Notes under the pieces: generated by a model
What the model was told of the DNA's origin: nothing
The model's input: only the letters and a program-made list of their open reading frames with translations
The model's database searches: none
Shown here: piece after piece, positions 1-15,357 of the stretch
Position numbering within the stretch: the first letter of the stretch is position 1
How the letters are laid out: every line of letters begins with the position of its first letter
NCBI RefSeq assembly: GCF_910589235.1
Contig: NC_060955.1
Span: 10,002,837-10,066,836, forward strand
DNA: 64,000 bases
Direction: 5' to 3'
Source: Vespa crabro
Lineage: Eukaryota > Arthropoda > Insecta > Hymenoptera > Vespidae
Made by a program: the position numbers and the translations under genes

Positions 1-244
1 TATTTTCTTGTTATATTCTTTATTCTTCATCGATAGAATATAAAATCAATGAAATTGAACGAGATATCAACTTTTCGTTTTTCGACGATACGCGTATATG
101 AGCGAAAAATCACATATACGAACGAAACAATTTTAAAACTTCGATTCCAATATAAAATAGATGTTTGATCTTATGAAATGCAATGTTCTGCATCGATTGG
201 TAACATTTTTCAAACTATGGCGCAAGTATTACTAAAGATTTCAC

Positions 245-3186
245 GAAATTAACTTCGCGTATAGCGAAATTCGCGTATGCCGATTACGTTTTTCGATAAA
301 AATCATATGAAAACGACTATTTAAACATAGTAAGAACGTTATATTCTTGTTATATTCTTTCTTCTGCATCGATAGAATAAAAAATCAATGAAATTGAACG
401 AGATTTCAACTTTTTGTTTTTCGACGATACGCGTATATGAGCGAAAAATCGTATATACGATGCGAAACAATGTTAAAACTTAGATTCCAATATAAAATAG
501 ATGTTTGATCTTATGAAATGCAATGTTCTGCATCGATTGGTAACATTTCTCAAACTGTGGCTCAAGTATTACTAAAGATTTCACAAATTTAACTTCGCAT
601 ATAGCGAAATTCGCGTATGTCGATTACGTTTTCCGATAAAAATCATATGAAAACGACTATTTAAACATAGCTAAAACGTTATTTTGTTGTTATATTCTTT
701 ATTCTTCATCGATAGAATATAATATCAATGAAATTGAACGAGATTTCAACTTTTCTTTTTTCGACGATACGCGTATATGAGCGAAAAATCTCATATATGA
801 ACGAAACAATGTTAAAACTTCGATTCCAATATAAAATAGATGTTTGATCTTATGAATTGCAATGTTCTGCCACGATTGGTAACATTTTGCAAACTGTGGC
901 GCAAGTATTACTAAAGATTTCACGAAATTAACTTCGCGTATAGCGAAATTCGCGTATGTCGAATAAGTTTTTCGATAAAAATCATATGAAAACGCCTATT
1001 TCAACATAGTAAAAACGTTATATTCTTGTTATATTTTTATTCTGCATCGATAGAATATAAAATCAATGAAATTGAACGAGATTTCAACTTTTCGATTTTC
1101 GACGATACGCGTATATGAGCGAAAAATCGTGTATACGATGCGAAACAATGTTAAAACTTTGATTCCAATATAAAACAGATGTTTGATCTTATGAAATGCA
1201 ATGTTCTGCATCGATTGGTAACATTTTTCAAACTGTGGCGCAAGTATTACTAAAGATTTCACCAATTTAACTTCGCGTATAGCGAAATTCGCGTATGTCG
1301 ATTAAGTTTTTCGATAAAAATCATATGAAAACGACTATTTAAACATAGCAAAAACGTTATTTTCTTGTTATATTCTTTATTCTTCATCGATAGAATATAA
1401 AATCAATGAAATTGAACGAGATATCAACTTTTCGTTTTTCGACGATACGCGAATATGAGCGAAAAATCTCATATACGAAAGAAACAATGTTAAAACTTCG
1501 ATTCCAATATAAAATAGATGTTTGATCTTATGAAATGCAATGTTCTGCATCGATTGGTAACATTTTTCAAACTGTGGCGCAAGTATTACAAAAGTATTCA
1601 CGAATTTAACTTCGCGTATAGCGAAATTCGCGTATGTCGATTAAGTTTTTCGATAAAAATCATATGAAAACGACTATTTAAACATAGCAAGAACGTTATT
1701 TTCTTGTTATATTCTTTATTCTTCATCGATAGAATATAAAATCAATGAAATTGAACGAGATATCAACTTTTCGTTTTTCGACGATACGCGTATATGAGCG
1801 AAAAATCACATATACGAACGAAACAATTTTAAAACTTCGATTCCAATATAAAATAGATGTTTGATCTTATGAAATGCAATGTTCTGCATCGATTGGTAAC
1901 ATTTTTCAAACTGTGGCGCAAGTATTACTAAAGATTTCACGAAATTAACTTCGCGTATAGCGAAATTCGCGTATGTCGATTAAGTTTTTCGATATAAATC
2001 ATATGAAAACGACTATTTAAACACAGCAAAAACGTTATTTTCTTGTTATATTCTTTATTCTGCATCGATAGAATATAAAATCAATGAAATTGAACGAGAT
2101 ATCAACTTTTCGTTTTTCGACGATACGCGTATATGAGCGAAAAATCGTATATACGATGAGAAACAATGTTAAAACTTTGATTCCAATATAAAATAGATGT
2201 TTGATATTATGAAATGCAATGTTCTGCATCGATTGGTAACATTTTTCAAACAGTGGCGCAAGTAATACTAAAGATTTCACGAAATTAACTTCGCGTATAG
2301 CGAAATTCGCGTATGCCGATTACGTTTTTCGATAAAAATCATATGAAAACGACTATTTAAACATAGTAAGAACGTTATATTCTTGTTATATTCTTTCTTC
2401 TGCATCGATAGAATAAAAAATCAATGAAATTGAACGAGATTTCAACTTTTTGTTTTTCGACGATACGCGTATATGAGCGAAAAATCGTATATACGATGCG
2501 AAACAATGTTAAAACTTAGATTCCAATATAAAATAGATGTTTGATCTTATGAAATGCAATGTTCTGCATCGATTGGTAACATTTCTCAAACTGTGGCTCA
2601 AGTATTACTAAAGATTTCACAAATTTAACTTCGCATATAGCGAAATTCGCGTATGTCGATTACGTTTTTCGTTAAAAATCATATGAAAACGACTATTTAA
2701 ACATAGCAAAAACGTTATTTTGTTGTTATATTCTTTATTCTTCATCGATAGAATATAATATCAATGAAATTAAACGAGATTTCAACTTTTCGTTTTTCGA
2801 CGATACGCGTATATGAGCGAAAAATCTCATATATGAACGAAACAATGTTAAAACTTCGATTCCAATATAAAATAGATGTTTGATCTTATGAATTGCAATG
2901 TTCTGCCTCGATTGGTTACATTTTGCAAACTGTGGCGCAAGTATTACTAAAGATTTCACGAAATTAACTTCGCGTATAGCGAAATTCGCGTATGTCGAAT
3001 AAGTTTTTCGATAAAAATCATATGAAAACGCCTATTTAAACATAGTAAAAACGTTATATTCTTGTTATATTTTTATTCTGCATCGATAGAATATAAAATC
3101 AATGAAATTGAACGAGATTTCAACTTTTCGTTTTTCGACGATACGCGTATATGAGCGAAAAATCGTATATACGATGCGAAACAATG
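245..3186. repeat. Six-unit repeat, two copies at 2036-bp offset
   Basis: Positions 245-1150 match 2281-3186 with shared rare variants: GCCGATTACG, AGTAAGAACG, TTTTTGTTTTTCG, GTCGAATAAG and a 2-base loss in TATATTTTTATTC. Class order from the left edge is B A B A B B A A B A. Bases 1-225 instead match 1698-1922 (offset 1697, five units), sharing the CACATATACG variant, so the repeat order switches between five and six units near base 230. Confidence 0.8.
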
Positions 3187-6100
3187 TTAAAACTTCGATT
3201 CTAATATAAATAGATGTTTGATCTTATGAAATGCAATGTTCTGCATCGATTGGTAACATTTTTCAAACTGTGGCGCAAGTGTTACAAAAGATTTCACGAA
3301 TTTAACTTCGCGAATAGCGAAATTCGCGTATGTCGATTAAGTTTTTCGATAAAAATCATATGAAAACGACTATTTAAACATAGCAAACACGTTATATTCT
3401 TGTTGTATTCTTTATTCTGCATTGATAGAATATAAAATCAATGAAATTGAACGAGATTTCACCTTTTCGTTTTTCGATGATACGCGTATATGAGCGAAAA
3501 ATCTCATATACGAACGAAACAATGTTAAAACTTCGATTCCAATATAAAATAGATGTTTGATCTTATGAAATGCAATGTTCTGCATCGATTGGTAACATTT
3601 TTCAAACTGTGGCGCAAGTATTACTAAAGATTTCACGAAATTAACTTCGCGTATAGCGAAATTCGCGTATGCCGATTAAGTTTTTCGATAAAAATCATAT
3701 GAAAACGACTATTTAAACATAGTAAAAACGTTATATTCTTGTTATATTTTTTATTCTGCATCGATAGAATAAAAAATCAATGAAATTGAACGAGATTTCA
3801 ACTTTTCGTTTTTCGACGATACGCGTATATGAGCGAAAAATCGTATATTCGATTCGAAACAATGTTAAAACTTAGATTCCAATATAAAATAGATGTTTGA
3901 TCTTATGAAATGCAATGTTCTGCATCGATTGGTAACATTTCTCAAATTGTGGCTCAAGTATTACTAAAGATTTCACAAATTTAACTTCGCATATAGCGAA
4001 ATTCGCGTATGTCGATTACGTTTTTCGATAAAAATCATATGAAAACGACTATTTAAACATAGCAAAAACGTTATTTTCTTGATATATTCTTTCTTCTTCA
4101 TCGATAGAATTTAATATCAATGAAATTGAACGAGATTTCAACTTTTCGTTTTTCGACGATACGCGTATATGAGCGAAAAATCTCATATAAGAACGAAACA
4201 ATGTTAAAACTTCGATTCCAATATAAAATAGATGTTTGATCTTATGAATTGCAATGTTCTGCCTCGATTGGTAACATTTTTCAAACTGTGGCGCAAGTAT
4301 TACTAAAGATTTCACGAATTTAACTTCGCGTGTAGCGAAATTCGCGTATGTCGATTAAGTTTTTCGATAAAAATCATATGAAAACGCCTATTTAAACATA
4401 GCAAACACGTTATATTCTTGTTATATTCTTTATTCTGCATCGTTAGAATATAAAATCAATGAAATTGAACGAGATTTCAACTTTTCGTTTTTCTACGATA
4501 CGCGTATATGAGCGAAAAATCGTATAAACGATGCGAAACAATGTTAAAACTTTGATTCCAATATAAAATAGATGTTTGATCTTATGAAATGCAATGTTCT
4601 GCATGGATTGGTAACATTTTTCAAACTGTGGGGCAAGTATTACAAAAGATTTCACGAATTTAACTTCGCGTATAGCGAAATTCGCGTATGTCGATTAAGT
4701 TTTTCGATAAAAATCATATGAAAACGACTATTTAAACATAGCAAAAACGTTATTTTCTTGTTATATTCTTTATTCTTCATCGATAGAATATAAAATCAAT
4801 GAAATTGAACGAGATATCAACTTTTCGTTTTTCGACGATACGCGAATATGAGCGAAAAATCTCATATACGAACGAAACAATGTTAAAACTTCGATTCCAA
4901 TATAAAATAGATGTTTGATCTTATGAAATGCAATGTTCTGCATCGATTGGTAACATTTTTCAAACTGTGGCGCAAGTATTACTAAAGATTTCACGAAATT
5001 AACTTCGCGTATCGCGAAATTCGCGTATGTCGATTAAGTTTTTCGATAAAAATCATATGAAAACGCCTATTTAAACATAGCAAACACGTTATATTCTTGT
5101 TATATTCTTTATTCTGAGTCGATAGAATATAAAATCAATGAAATTGAACGAGATTTCAACTTTTCGTTTTTTGACGATACGCATATATGAGCGAAAAATC
5201 GTATTTACGATGCGAAACAATGTTAAAACTTCGATTCCAATATAAAATAGATGTTTGATCTTATGAAATGCAATGTTCTGCATCGATTGGTAACATTTTT
5301 CAATCTTTGGCGCAAGTATTACTAAAGATTTCACGAAATTAACTTCGCGTATGTCGATTAAGATTTTCGATAAAAATCATATGAAAACGCCTATTTAAAC
5401 ATAGCAAACACGTTATATTCTTGTTATATTCTTTATTCTTCATCGATAGAATATAAAATCAATGAAATTGAACGAGATTTCAACATTACGTTTTTCGACG
5501 ATACGCGTATATGAGCGAAATATCTCATATACGAACGAAACAATGTTAAAACTTCGATTCCATTATAAAATAGATGTTTGATCTTATGAAATGCAATGTT
5601 CTGCATCGATTGGTAACATTTTTCAAACTGTGGCGCAAGTATTACAAAAGATTTCACGAATTTAACTTCGCGTATTGCGAAATTCGAGTATGTCGATTAA
5701 GTTTTTCGATAAAAATCATATGAAAACGACTATTTAAACATAGTAAAAACGTTATATTCTTGTTATATTCTTTATTCTGCATCGATAGAATAAAAAATCA
5801 ATGAAATTGAACGATATTTCAACTTTTCGTTTTTCGACGATACGCGTATATGAGCGAAAAATCGTATATACGATGCGAAACAATGTTAAAACTTAGATTC
5901 CAATATAAAATAGATGTTTGATCTTATGAAATGCAATGTTCTGCATCGATTGGTAACATTTCTCAAATTGTGGCTCAAGTATTACTAAAGATTTCACAAA
6001 TTTAACTTCGCATATAGCGAAATTCGCGTATGTCGATTAAGTTTTTCGATAAAAATCATATGAAAACGACTATTTAAACATAGCAAAAACGTTATTTTCT

Positions 6101-7825
6101 TGTTATATTCTTTATTCTTCATCGATTGAATTTAATATCAATGAAATTGAACGAGATTTCAACTTTTCGTTTTTCGACGATACGCGTATATGAGCGAAAA
6201 ATTTCATATACGAACGAAACAATGTTAAAACTTCGATTCCAATATAAAATAGATGTTTGATCTTATGAATTGCAATGTTCTGCCTCGATTGGTAACATTT
6301 TTCAAACTGTGGCGCAAGTATTACTAAAGATTTCACGAATTTAACTTCGCGTATAGCGAAATTCGCGTATGTCGATTAAGTTTTTCGATAAAAATCATAT
6401 GAAAACGACTATTTAAACATAGCAAACACGTTATATTCTTGTTATATTCTTTATTCTGCGTCGATAGAATATAAAATCAATGAAATTGAACGAGATTTCA
6501 ACTTTTCGTTTTACGACGATACGCATATATGAGTGAAAAATCGTATAAACGATGCGAAACAATGTTAAAACTTCGATTCCAATATAAAATAGATGTTTGA
6601 TCTTATGAAATGCAATGTTCTGCATCGATTGGTAACATTTTTCAAACTGTGGCGCAAGTATTACTAAAGATTTCACGAAATTAACTTCGCGTATAGCGAA
6701 ATTCGCGTATTTCGATTAAGTTTTCGATAAAAATCATATGAAAACGCCTATTTAAACATAGCAAACACGTTATATTCTTGTTATATTCTTTATTCTGCAT
6801 CGTTAGAATATAAAATCAATGAAATTGAACGAGATTTCAACTTTTGGTTTTTCTACGATACGCGTATATGAGCGAAAAATCGTATATACGATGCGAAACA
6901 ATGTTAAAACTTTGATTCCAATATAAAATAGATGTTTGATCTTATGAAATGCAATGTTCTGCATCGATTGGTAACATTTTTCAAACTGTGGCGCAATTTT
7001 ACAAAAGATTTCACGAATTTAACTTCGCGTATAGCGAAATTCGCGTATGTCGATTAAGTTTTTCGATAAAAATCATATGAAAACGACTATTTAAACATAG
7101 CAAAAACGTTATTTTATTGTTATATTCTTTATTCTTCATCGATAGAATATAAAATCAATGGAATTGAACGAGATTTCACCTTTTCGTTTTTCGACGATAC
7201 GCGTATATGAGCGAAAAATCTCATATACGAAAGAAACAATGTTAAAACTTCGATTCCAATATAAAATAGATGTTTGATCTTATGAAATGCAATGTTCTGC
7301 ATCGATTGGTAACATTTTTCAAACTGTGGCGCAAGTATTACTAAAGATTTCACGAAATTAACTTCGCGTATAGCGAAATTCGCGTATGTCGATTAAGTTT
7401 TTCGATAAAAATCATATGAAAACGACTATTTAAACATAGCAAAAACGTTATTTTCTTGTTATATTCTTTATTCTTCATCGATAGAATATAAAATCAATGA
7501 AATTGAACGAGATTTCACCTTTTCGTTTTTCGACGATACGCGTATATGAGCGAAAAATCTCATATACGAAAGAAACAATGTTAAAACTTCGATTCCAATA
7601 TAAAATAGATGTTTGATCTTATGAAATGCAATGTTCTGCATCGATTGGTAACATTTTTCAAACTGTGGCGCAAGTATTACTAAAGATTTCACGAAATTAA
7701 CTTCGCGTATAGCGAAATTCGCGTATGTCGATTAAGTTTTTCGATAAAAATCATACGAAAACGCCTATTTAAACATAGCAAACACGTTATATTCTTGTTA
7801 TATTCTTTATTCTTCATCGATAAAA
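3187..7825. repeat. Mostly alternating A/B units, diverged
   Basis: Class order is B A B A B A B A B A A B B. Many private single-base changes are present and no long recent duplication was seen, apart from two adjacent near-identical B units starting near 7120 and 7459 (offset 339). One unit near 5350 has lost 16 bp in the three-arm dyad. This stretch looks less homogenised than the segments to its right. Confidence 0.75.
5342..5353. other. 16-bp deletion in the three-arm dyad
   Basis: The sequence reads CTTCGCGTATGTCG with a single TTCGCGTAT, so one 16-bp step between the direct repeats is missing and the dyad is reduced to one arm. It is private to this unit. Confidence 0.9.
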
Positions 7826-9995
7826 TATAAAATCAATGAAATTGAACGAGATTTCACCTTTTCGTTTTTCGACGATACGCGTATATGAGCGAAAAATCTC
7901 ATATACGAACGAAACAATTTTAAAACTTCGATTCCAATATAAAATAGATGTTTGATCTTATGAAATGCAATGTTCTGCATCGGTTGGTAACATTTTTCAA
8001 ACTGTGGCGCAAGTATTACAAAGATTTCACGAAATTAACTTCGCGTATAGCGAAATTCGCGTATGTCGATTAAGTTTTTCGATAAAAATCATACGAAAAC
8101 GCCTATTTAAACATAGCAAACACGTTATATTCTTGTTGTATTCTTTATACTTCATCGATAGAATATAAAATCAATGAAATTGAACGAGATTTCACCTTTT
8201 CGTTTTTCGACGATACGCGTATATGAGCGAAAAATCGTATATACGATGCGAAACAATGTTAAAACTTCGATTCTAATATAAATAGATGTTTGATCTTATG
8301 AAATGCAATGTTCTGCATCGATTGGTAACATTTTTCAAACTGTGGCGCAAGTGTTACAAAAGATTTCACGAATTTAACTTCGCGAATAGCGAAATTCTCG
8401 TATGTCGATTAAGTTTTTCGATAAAAATCATATGAGTACGACTATTTAAACATAGCAAACACGTTATATTCTTGTTGTATTCTTTATTCTTCATCGATAG
8501 AATATAAAATCAATGAAATTGAACGAGATACACACCTTTTCGTTTTTCGACGATACGCGTATATGAGCGAAAAATCGTATATACGATGCGAAACAATGTT
8601 AAAACTTCGATTCTAATATAAATAGATGTTTGATCTTATGAAATGCAATGTTCTGCATCGATTGGTAACATTTTTCAAACTGTGGCGCAAGTATTACAAA
8701 AGATTTCACGAATTTAACTTCGCGTATAGCGAAATTCGCGTATGTCGATTAAGTTTTTCGATAAAAATCATATGAAAACGACTATTTAAACATAGCAAAA
8801 ACGTTATTTTCTTGTTATATTCTTTATTCTGCATCGATAGAATATAAAATCAATGAAATTGAACGAGATATCAACTTTTCGTTTTTCGACGATACGCGTA
8901 TATGAGCGAAAAATCTCATATACGAACGAAAAAATTTTAAAACTTCGATTCCAATATAAAATAGATGTTTGATCTTATGAAATGCAATGTTCTGCATCGA
9001 TTGGTAATATTTTTCAAACTGTGGCGCAAATATTACTAAAGATTTCACGAAATTAACTTCGCGTATAGCGAAATTCGCGTATGTCGATTAAGTTTTTCGA
9101 TAAAAATCATACGAAAACGCCTATTTAAACATAGCAAACACGTTATATTCTTGTTGTATTCTTTATTCTACATCGATAGAATATAAAATCAATGAAATTG
9201 AACGAGATTTCACCTTTTCGTTTTTCGACGATACGCGTATATGAGCGATAAATCGTATATACGATGCGAAACAATGTTAAAACTTCGATTCTAATATAAA
9301 TAGATGTTTGATCTTATGAAATGCAATGTTCTGCATCGATTGGTAACATTTTTCAAACTGTGGCGCAAGTATTACAAAAGATTTCACGAATTTAACTTCG
9401 CGTATAACGAAATTCGCGTATGTCGATTAAGTTTTTCGATAAAAATAATATGAAAACGACTATTTAAACATAGCAAACACGTTATATTCTTGTTATATTC
9501 TTTATTCTGCATCGATAGAATATAAAATCAATGAATTTGAACGAGTTTTCAACTTTTCGTTTTTCGACGATACGCGTATATGAGCGAAAAATCGTATATA
9601 CGATGCGAAACAATGTTAAAACTTCGATTCCAATATAAATTAGATGTTTGATCTTATGAAATGCAATGATCTGCATCGATTGGTAACATTTTTCAAACTT
9701 TGGCGCAAGTATTACTAAAGATTTCACGAATTTAACTTCGCATATAGCGAAATTCGCGTATGTCGATTACGTTTATCGATAAAAATCATATGAAAACGCC
9801 TATTTAAACATAGTAAAAACGTTATAATCTTGTTATATTCTTTATTCTGCATCGATAGAATATAAAATCAATGAAATTGAACGAGATATCAACTTTTCGT
9901 TTTTCGACGATACGCGTATATGAGCGAAAAATCTCATATACGAACGAAACAATTTTAAAACTTCGATTCCAATATAAAATAGATGTTTGATCTTA
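7826..9995. repeat. 2.17-kb block, left copy of a ten-unit-offset duplication
   Basis: This matches 11219-13388 at an offset of 3393 bp. Shared rare variants include GTCATT-free markers such as CATCGGTTGG, ATGAGTACG, GAGATACACACC, GAACGAAAAAATTT, TTGGTAATATTT and GCAATGATCTGC. I saw one mismatch when reading the copies side by side (A at 9447, C at 12840). The copies part where the left one reads GAATTGCAATGTTCTGCC and the right one GAAATGCAATGTTCTGCA. Confidence 0.85.
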
Positions 9996-10439
9996 TGAAT
10001 TGCAATGTTCTGCCTCGATTGGTAACATTTTTCAAACTGTGGCGCAAGTATTACTAAAGATTTCACGAAATTAACTTCGCGTATAGCGAAATTCGCGTAT
10101 GTCGATTAAGTTTTTCGATAAAAATCATATAAAAACGCCTATTTAAACATAGCAAACACGTTATATTCTTGTTATATTCTTTATTCTGCGTCGATAGAAT
10201 ATAAAATCAATGAAATTGAACGAGATTTCAACTTTTCGTTTTTCTACGATACGCGTATATGAGTGAAAAATCGTATATACGATGCGAAACAATGTTAAAA
10301 CTTTGATTCCAATATAAAATAGATGTTTGATCTTATGAAATGCAATGTTCTGCATCGATTGGTAACATTTTTCAAACTGTGGCGCAAGTATTACAAAAGA
10401 TTTCACGAATTTAACTTCGCGTATAGCGAAATTCGCGTA

Positions 10440-11249
10440 TGTCGATTAAGTTTTTCGATAAAAATCATATGAAAACGACTATTTAAACATAGCAAAAACG
10501 TTATTTTCTTGTTATATTCTTTATTCTTCATCGATAGAATATAAAATCAATGAAATTGAACGAGATATCAACTTTTCGTTTTTCGACGATACGCGAATAT
10601 GAGCGTAAAATCTCATATAAGAACGAAACATTGTTAAAACTTCGATTCCAATATAAAATAGATGTTTGATCATATGAAATGCAATGTTCTGCATCGATTG
10701 GTAACATTTTTCAAACTGTGGCGCAAGTATTACTAAAGATTTCACGAAATTAACTTCGCGTATAGCGAAATTCGCGTATGCCGATTACGTTTTTCGATAA
10801 ATATCATATGAAAACTACTATTTAAACATAGTAAAAACGTTATATTCTTGTTATATTCTTTATTCTGCATCGATAGAATAAAAAATCAATGAAATTGAAC
10901 GAGATTTCAACTTTTCGTTTTTCGACGATACGCGTATATGAGCGAAAAATCGTATATACGATGGGAAACAATGTTAAAACTTAGATTCCAATATAAAATA
11001 GATGTTTGATCTTATGAAATGCAATGTTCTGCATCGATTGGTAACATTTCTCAAACTGTGGCTCAAGTATTACTAAAGATTTCACAAATTTAACTTCGCA
11101 TATAGCGAAATTCGCGTATGTCGATTACGTTTTTCGATAAAAATCATATGAAAACGACTATTTAAACATAGCAAAAACGTTATTTTCTTGTTATATTCTT
11201 TATTCTTCATCGTTAGAATATAAAATCAATGAAATTGAACGAGATTTCA
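10440..11249. repeat. 0.81-kb block with a copy 37 units away
   Basis: This matches 22992-23800 (offset 12552, then 12551 after a 1-base loss near 23104). Shared rare variants include GAGCGTAAAATC, CATATAAGAACG, AACATTGTTAAAAC, GATCATATGAAATG, AAATATCATATG, AAAACTACTA and GATGGGAAAC. The right copy lacks one A in CAATGAATTG. Confidence 0.85.
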
Positions 11250-13388
11250 CCTTTTCGTTTTTCGACGATACGCGTATATGAGCGAAAAATCTCATATACG
11301 AACGAAACAATTTTAAAACTTCGATTCCAATATAAAATAGATGTTTGATCTTATGAAATGCAATGTTCTGCATCGGTTGGTAACATTTTTCAAACTGTGG
11401 CGCAAGTATTACAAAGATTTCACGAAATTAACTTCGCGTATAGCGAAATTCGCGTATGTCGATTAAGTTTTTCGATAAAAATCATACGAAAACGCCTATT
11501 TAAACATAGCAAACACGTTATATTCTTGTTGTATTCTTTATACTTCATCGATAGAATATAAAATCAATGAAATTGAACGAGATTTCACCTTTTCGTTTTT
11601 CGACGATACGCGTATATGAGCGAAAAATCGTATATACGATGCGAAACAATGTTAAAACTTCGATTCTAATATAAATAGATGTTTGATCTTATGAAATGCA
11701 ATGTTCTGCATCGATTGGTAACATTTTTCAAACTGTGGCGCAAGTGTTACAAAAGATTTCACGAATTTAACTTCGCGAATAGCGAAATTCTCGTATGTCG
11801 ATTAAGTTTTTCGATAAAAATCATATGAGTACGACTATTTAAACATAGCAAACACGTTATATTCTTGTTGTATTCTTTATTCTTCATCGATAGAATATAA
11901 AATCAATGAAATTGAACGAGATACACACCTTTTCGTTTTTCGACGATACGCGTATATGAGCGAAAAATCGTATATACGATGCGAAACAATGTTAAAACTT
12001 CGATTCTAATATAAATAGATGTTTGATCTTATGAAATGCAATGTTCTGCATCGATTGGTAACATTTTTCAAACTGTGGCGCAAGTATTACAAAAGATTTC
12101 ACGAATTTAACTTCGCGTATAGCGAAATTCGCGTATGTCGATTAAGTTTTTCGATAAAAATCATATGAAAACGACTATTTAAACATAGCAAAAACGTTAT
12201 TTTCTTGTTATATTCTTTATTCTGCATCGATAGAATATAAAATCAATGAAATTGAACGAGATATCAACTTTTCGTTTTTCGACGATACGCGTATATGAGC
12301 GAAAAATCTCATATACGAACGAAAAAATTTTAAAACTTCGATTCCAATATAAAATAGATGTTTGATCTTATGAAATGCAATGTTCTGCATCGATTGGTAA
12401 TATTTTTCAAACTGTGGCGCAAATATTACTAAAGATTTCACGAAATTAACTTCGCGTATAGCGAAATTCGCGTATGTCGATTAAGTTTTTCGATAAAAAT
12501 CATACGAAAACGCCTATTTAAACATAGCAAACACGTTATATTCTTGTTGTATTCTTTATTCTACATCGATAGAATATAAAATCAATGAAATTGAACGAGA
12601 TTTCACCTTTTCGTTTTTCGACGATACGCGTATATGAGCGATAAATCGTATATACGATGCGAAACAATGTTAAAACTTCGATTCTAATATAAATAGATGT
12701 TTGATCTTATGAAATGCAATGTTCTGCATCGATTGGTAACATTTTTCAAACTGTGGCGCAAGTATTACAAAAGATTTCACGAATTTAACTTCGCGTATAA
12801 CGAAATTCGCGTATGTCGATTAAGTTTTTCGATAAAAATCATATGAAAACGACTATTTAAACATAGCAAACACGTTATATTCTTGTTATATTCTTTATTC
12901 TGCATCGATAGAATATAAAATCAATGAATTTGAACGAGTTTTCAACTTTTCGTTTTTCGACGATACGCGTATATGAGCGAAAAATCGTATATACGATGCG
13001 AAACAATGTTAAAACTTCGATTCCAATATAAATTAGATGTTTGATCTTATGAAATGCAATGATCTGCATCGATTGGTAACATTTTTCAAACTTTGGCGCA
13101 AGTATTACTAAAGATTTCACGAATTTAACTTCGCATATAGCGAAATTCGCGTATGTCGATTACGTTTATCGATAAAAATCATATGAAAACGCCTATTTAA
13201 ACATAGTAAAAACGTTATAATCTTGTTATATTCTTTATTCTGCATCGATAGAATATAAAATCAATGAAATTGAACGAGATATCAACTTTTCGTTTTTCGA
13301 CGATACGCGTATATGAGCGAAAAATCTCATATACGAACGAAACAATTTTAAAACTTCGATTCCAATATAAAATAGATGTTTGATCTTA
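11219..13388. repeat. 2.17-kb block, right copy
   Basis: This is the right copy of the block at 7826-9995. Just left of it (10440-11249) lies sequence whose closest relative is 12.55 kb away, so two independent exchange events meet near 11.2 kb. Confidence 0.85.
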
Positions 13389-15357
13389 TGAAATGCAATG
13401 TTCTGCATCGATTGGTAACATTTTTCAAACTGTGGCGCAAGTATTACTAAAGATTTCACAAAATTAACTTCGCGTATAGCGAAATTCGCGTATGTCGATT
13501 AAGTTTTTCGATAAAAATCATACGAAAACGCCTATTTAAACATAGCAAACACGTTATATTCTTGTTGTATTCTTTATACTTCATCGATAGAATATAAAAT
13601 CAATGAAATTGAACGAAATTTCACCTTTTCGTTTTTCGACGATACGCGTATATGAGCGAAAAATCGTATATACGATGCGAAACAATGTTAAAACTTCGAT
13701 TCCAATATAAAATAGATGTTTGATCTTATGAAATGCAATGATCTGCATCGATTGGTAACATTTTTCAAACTGTGGCGCAAGTATTACTAAAGATTTCACG
13801 AATTTAACTTCGCATATAGCGAAATTCGCGTATGTAGATTACGTTTATCGATAAAAATCATATGAAAACGCCTATTTAAACATAGTAAAAACGTTATAAT
13901 CTTGTTATATTCTTTATTCTGCATCGATAGAATATAAAATCAATGAAATTGAACGAGATATCAACTTTTCGTTTTTCGACGATACGCGTATATGAGCGAA
14001 AAATCTCATATACGAACGAAACAATTTTAAAACTTCGATTCCAATATAAAATAGATGTTTGATCTTATGAAATGCAATGTTCTGCATCGATTGGTAACAT
14101 TTTTCAAACTGTGGCGCAAGTATTACTAAAGATTTCACGAAATTAACTTCGCGTATAGCGAAATTCGCGTATGTCGATCAAGTTTTTCGATAAAAATCAT
14201 ACGAAAACGCTTATTTAAACATAGCAAACACGTTATATTCTTGTTGTATTCTTTATACTTCATCGATAGAATATAAAATCAATGAAATTGAACGAGATTT
14301 CACCTTTTCGTTTTTCGACGATACGCGTATATGAGCGAAAAATCGTATATACGATGCGAAACAATGTTAAAACTTCGATTCTAATATAAATAGATGTGTG
14401 ATCTTATGAAATGCAATGTTCTGCATCGATTGGTAACATTTTTCAAACTGTGGCGCAAGTGTTACAAAAGATTTCACGAATTTAACTTCGCGAATAGCGA
14501 AATTCGCGTATGTCGATTAAGTTTTTCGATAAAAATCATATGAAAACGACTATTTAAACATAGCAAACACGTTATATTCTTGTTGTATTCTTTATTCGTC
14601 ATCGATAGAATATAAAATCAATGAAATTGAACGAGATATCACCTTTTCGTTTTTCGACGATACGCGTATATGAGCGAAAAATCGTATATACGATGCGAAA
14701 CAATGTTAAAACTTCGATTCTAATATAAATAGATGTTTGATCTTATGAAATGCAATGTTCTGCATCGATTGGTAACATTTTTCAAACTGTGGCGCAAGTA
14801 TTACAAAAGATTTCACGAATTTAACTTCGCGTATAGCGAAATTCGCGTATGTCGATTAAGTTTTTCGATAAAAATCATATGAAAACGACTATTTAAACAT
14901 AGCAAAAACGTTATTTTCTTGTTATATTCTTTATTCTGCATCGATAGAATATAAAATCAATGAAATTGAACGAGATATCAACTTTTCGTTTTTCGACGAT
15001 ACGCGTATATGAGCGAAAAATCTCATATACGAACGAAACAATTTTAAAACTTCGATTCCAATATAAAATAGATGTTTAGTCTTATGAAATGCAATGTTCT
15101 GCATCGATTGGTAATATTTTTCAAACTGTGGCGCGAGTATTACTAAAGATTTCACGAAATTAACTTCGCGTATAGCGAAATTCGCGTATGTCGATTAAGT
15201 TTTTCGATAAAAATCATACGAAAACGCCTATTTAATCATAGCAAACACGTTATATTCTTGTTGTATTCTTTATTCTTCATCGATAGAATATAAAATCAAT
15301 GAAATTGAACGAGATTTCACCTTTTCGTTTTTCGACGATACGCGTATATGAGCGATA
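13389..15357. repeat. Mixed A/B units, partial copies of the 11.5-13.2 kb segment
   Basis: Class order here is A B A A B, with the sixth unit (A) continuing into the next block. The unit near 13914 repeats the one at 13235 (offset 679, both with CGTTATAATC). Units from about 14.2 to 15.35 kb resemble 11.5-12.6 kb at an offset of about 2715 bp (eight units), with more differences than the recent blocks. Confidence 0.7.
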
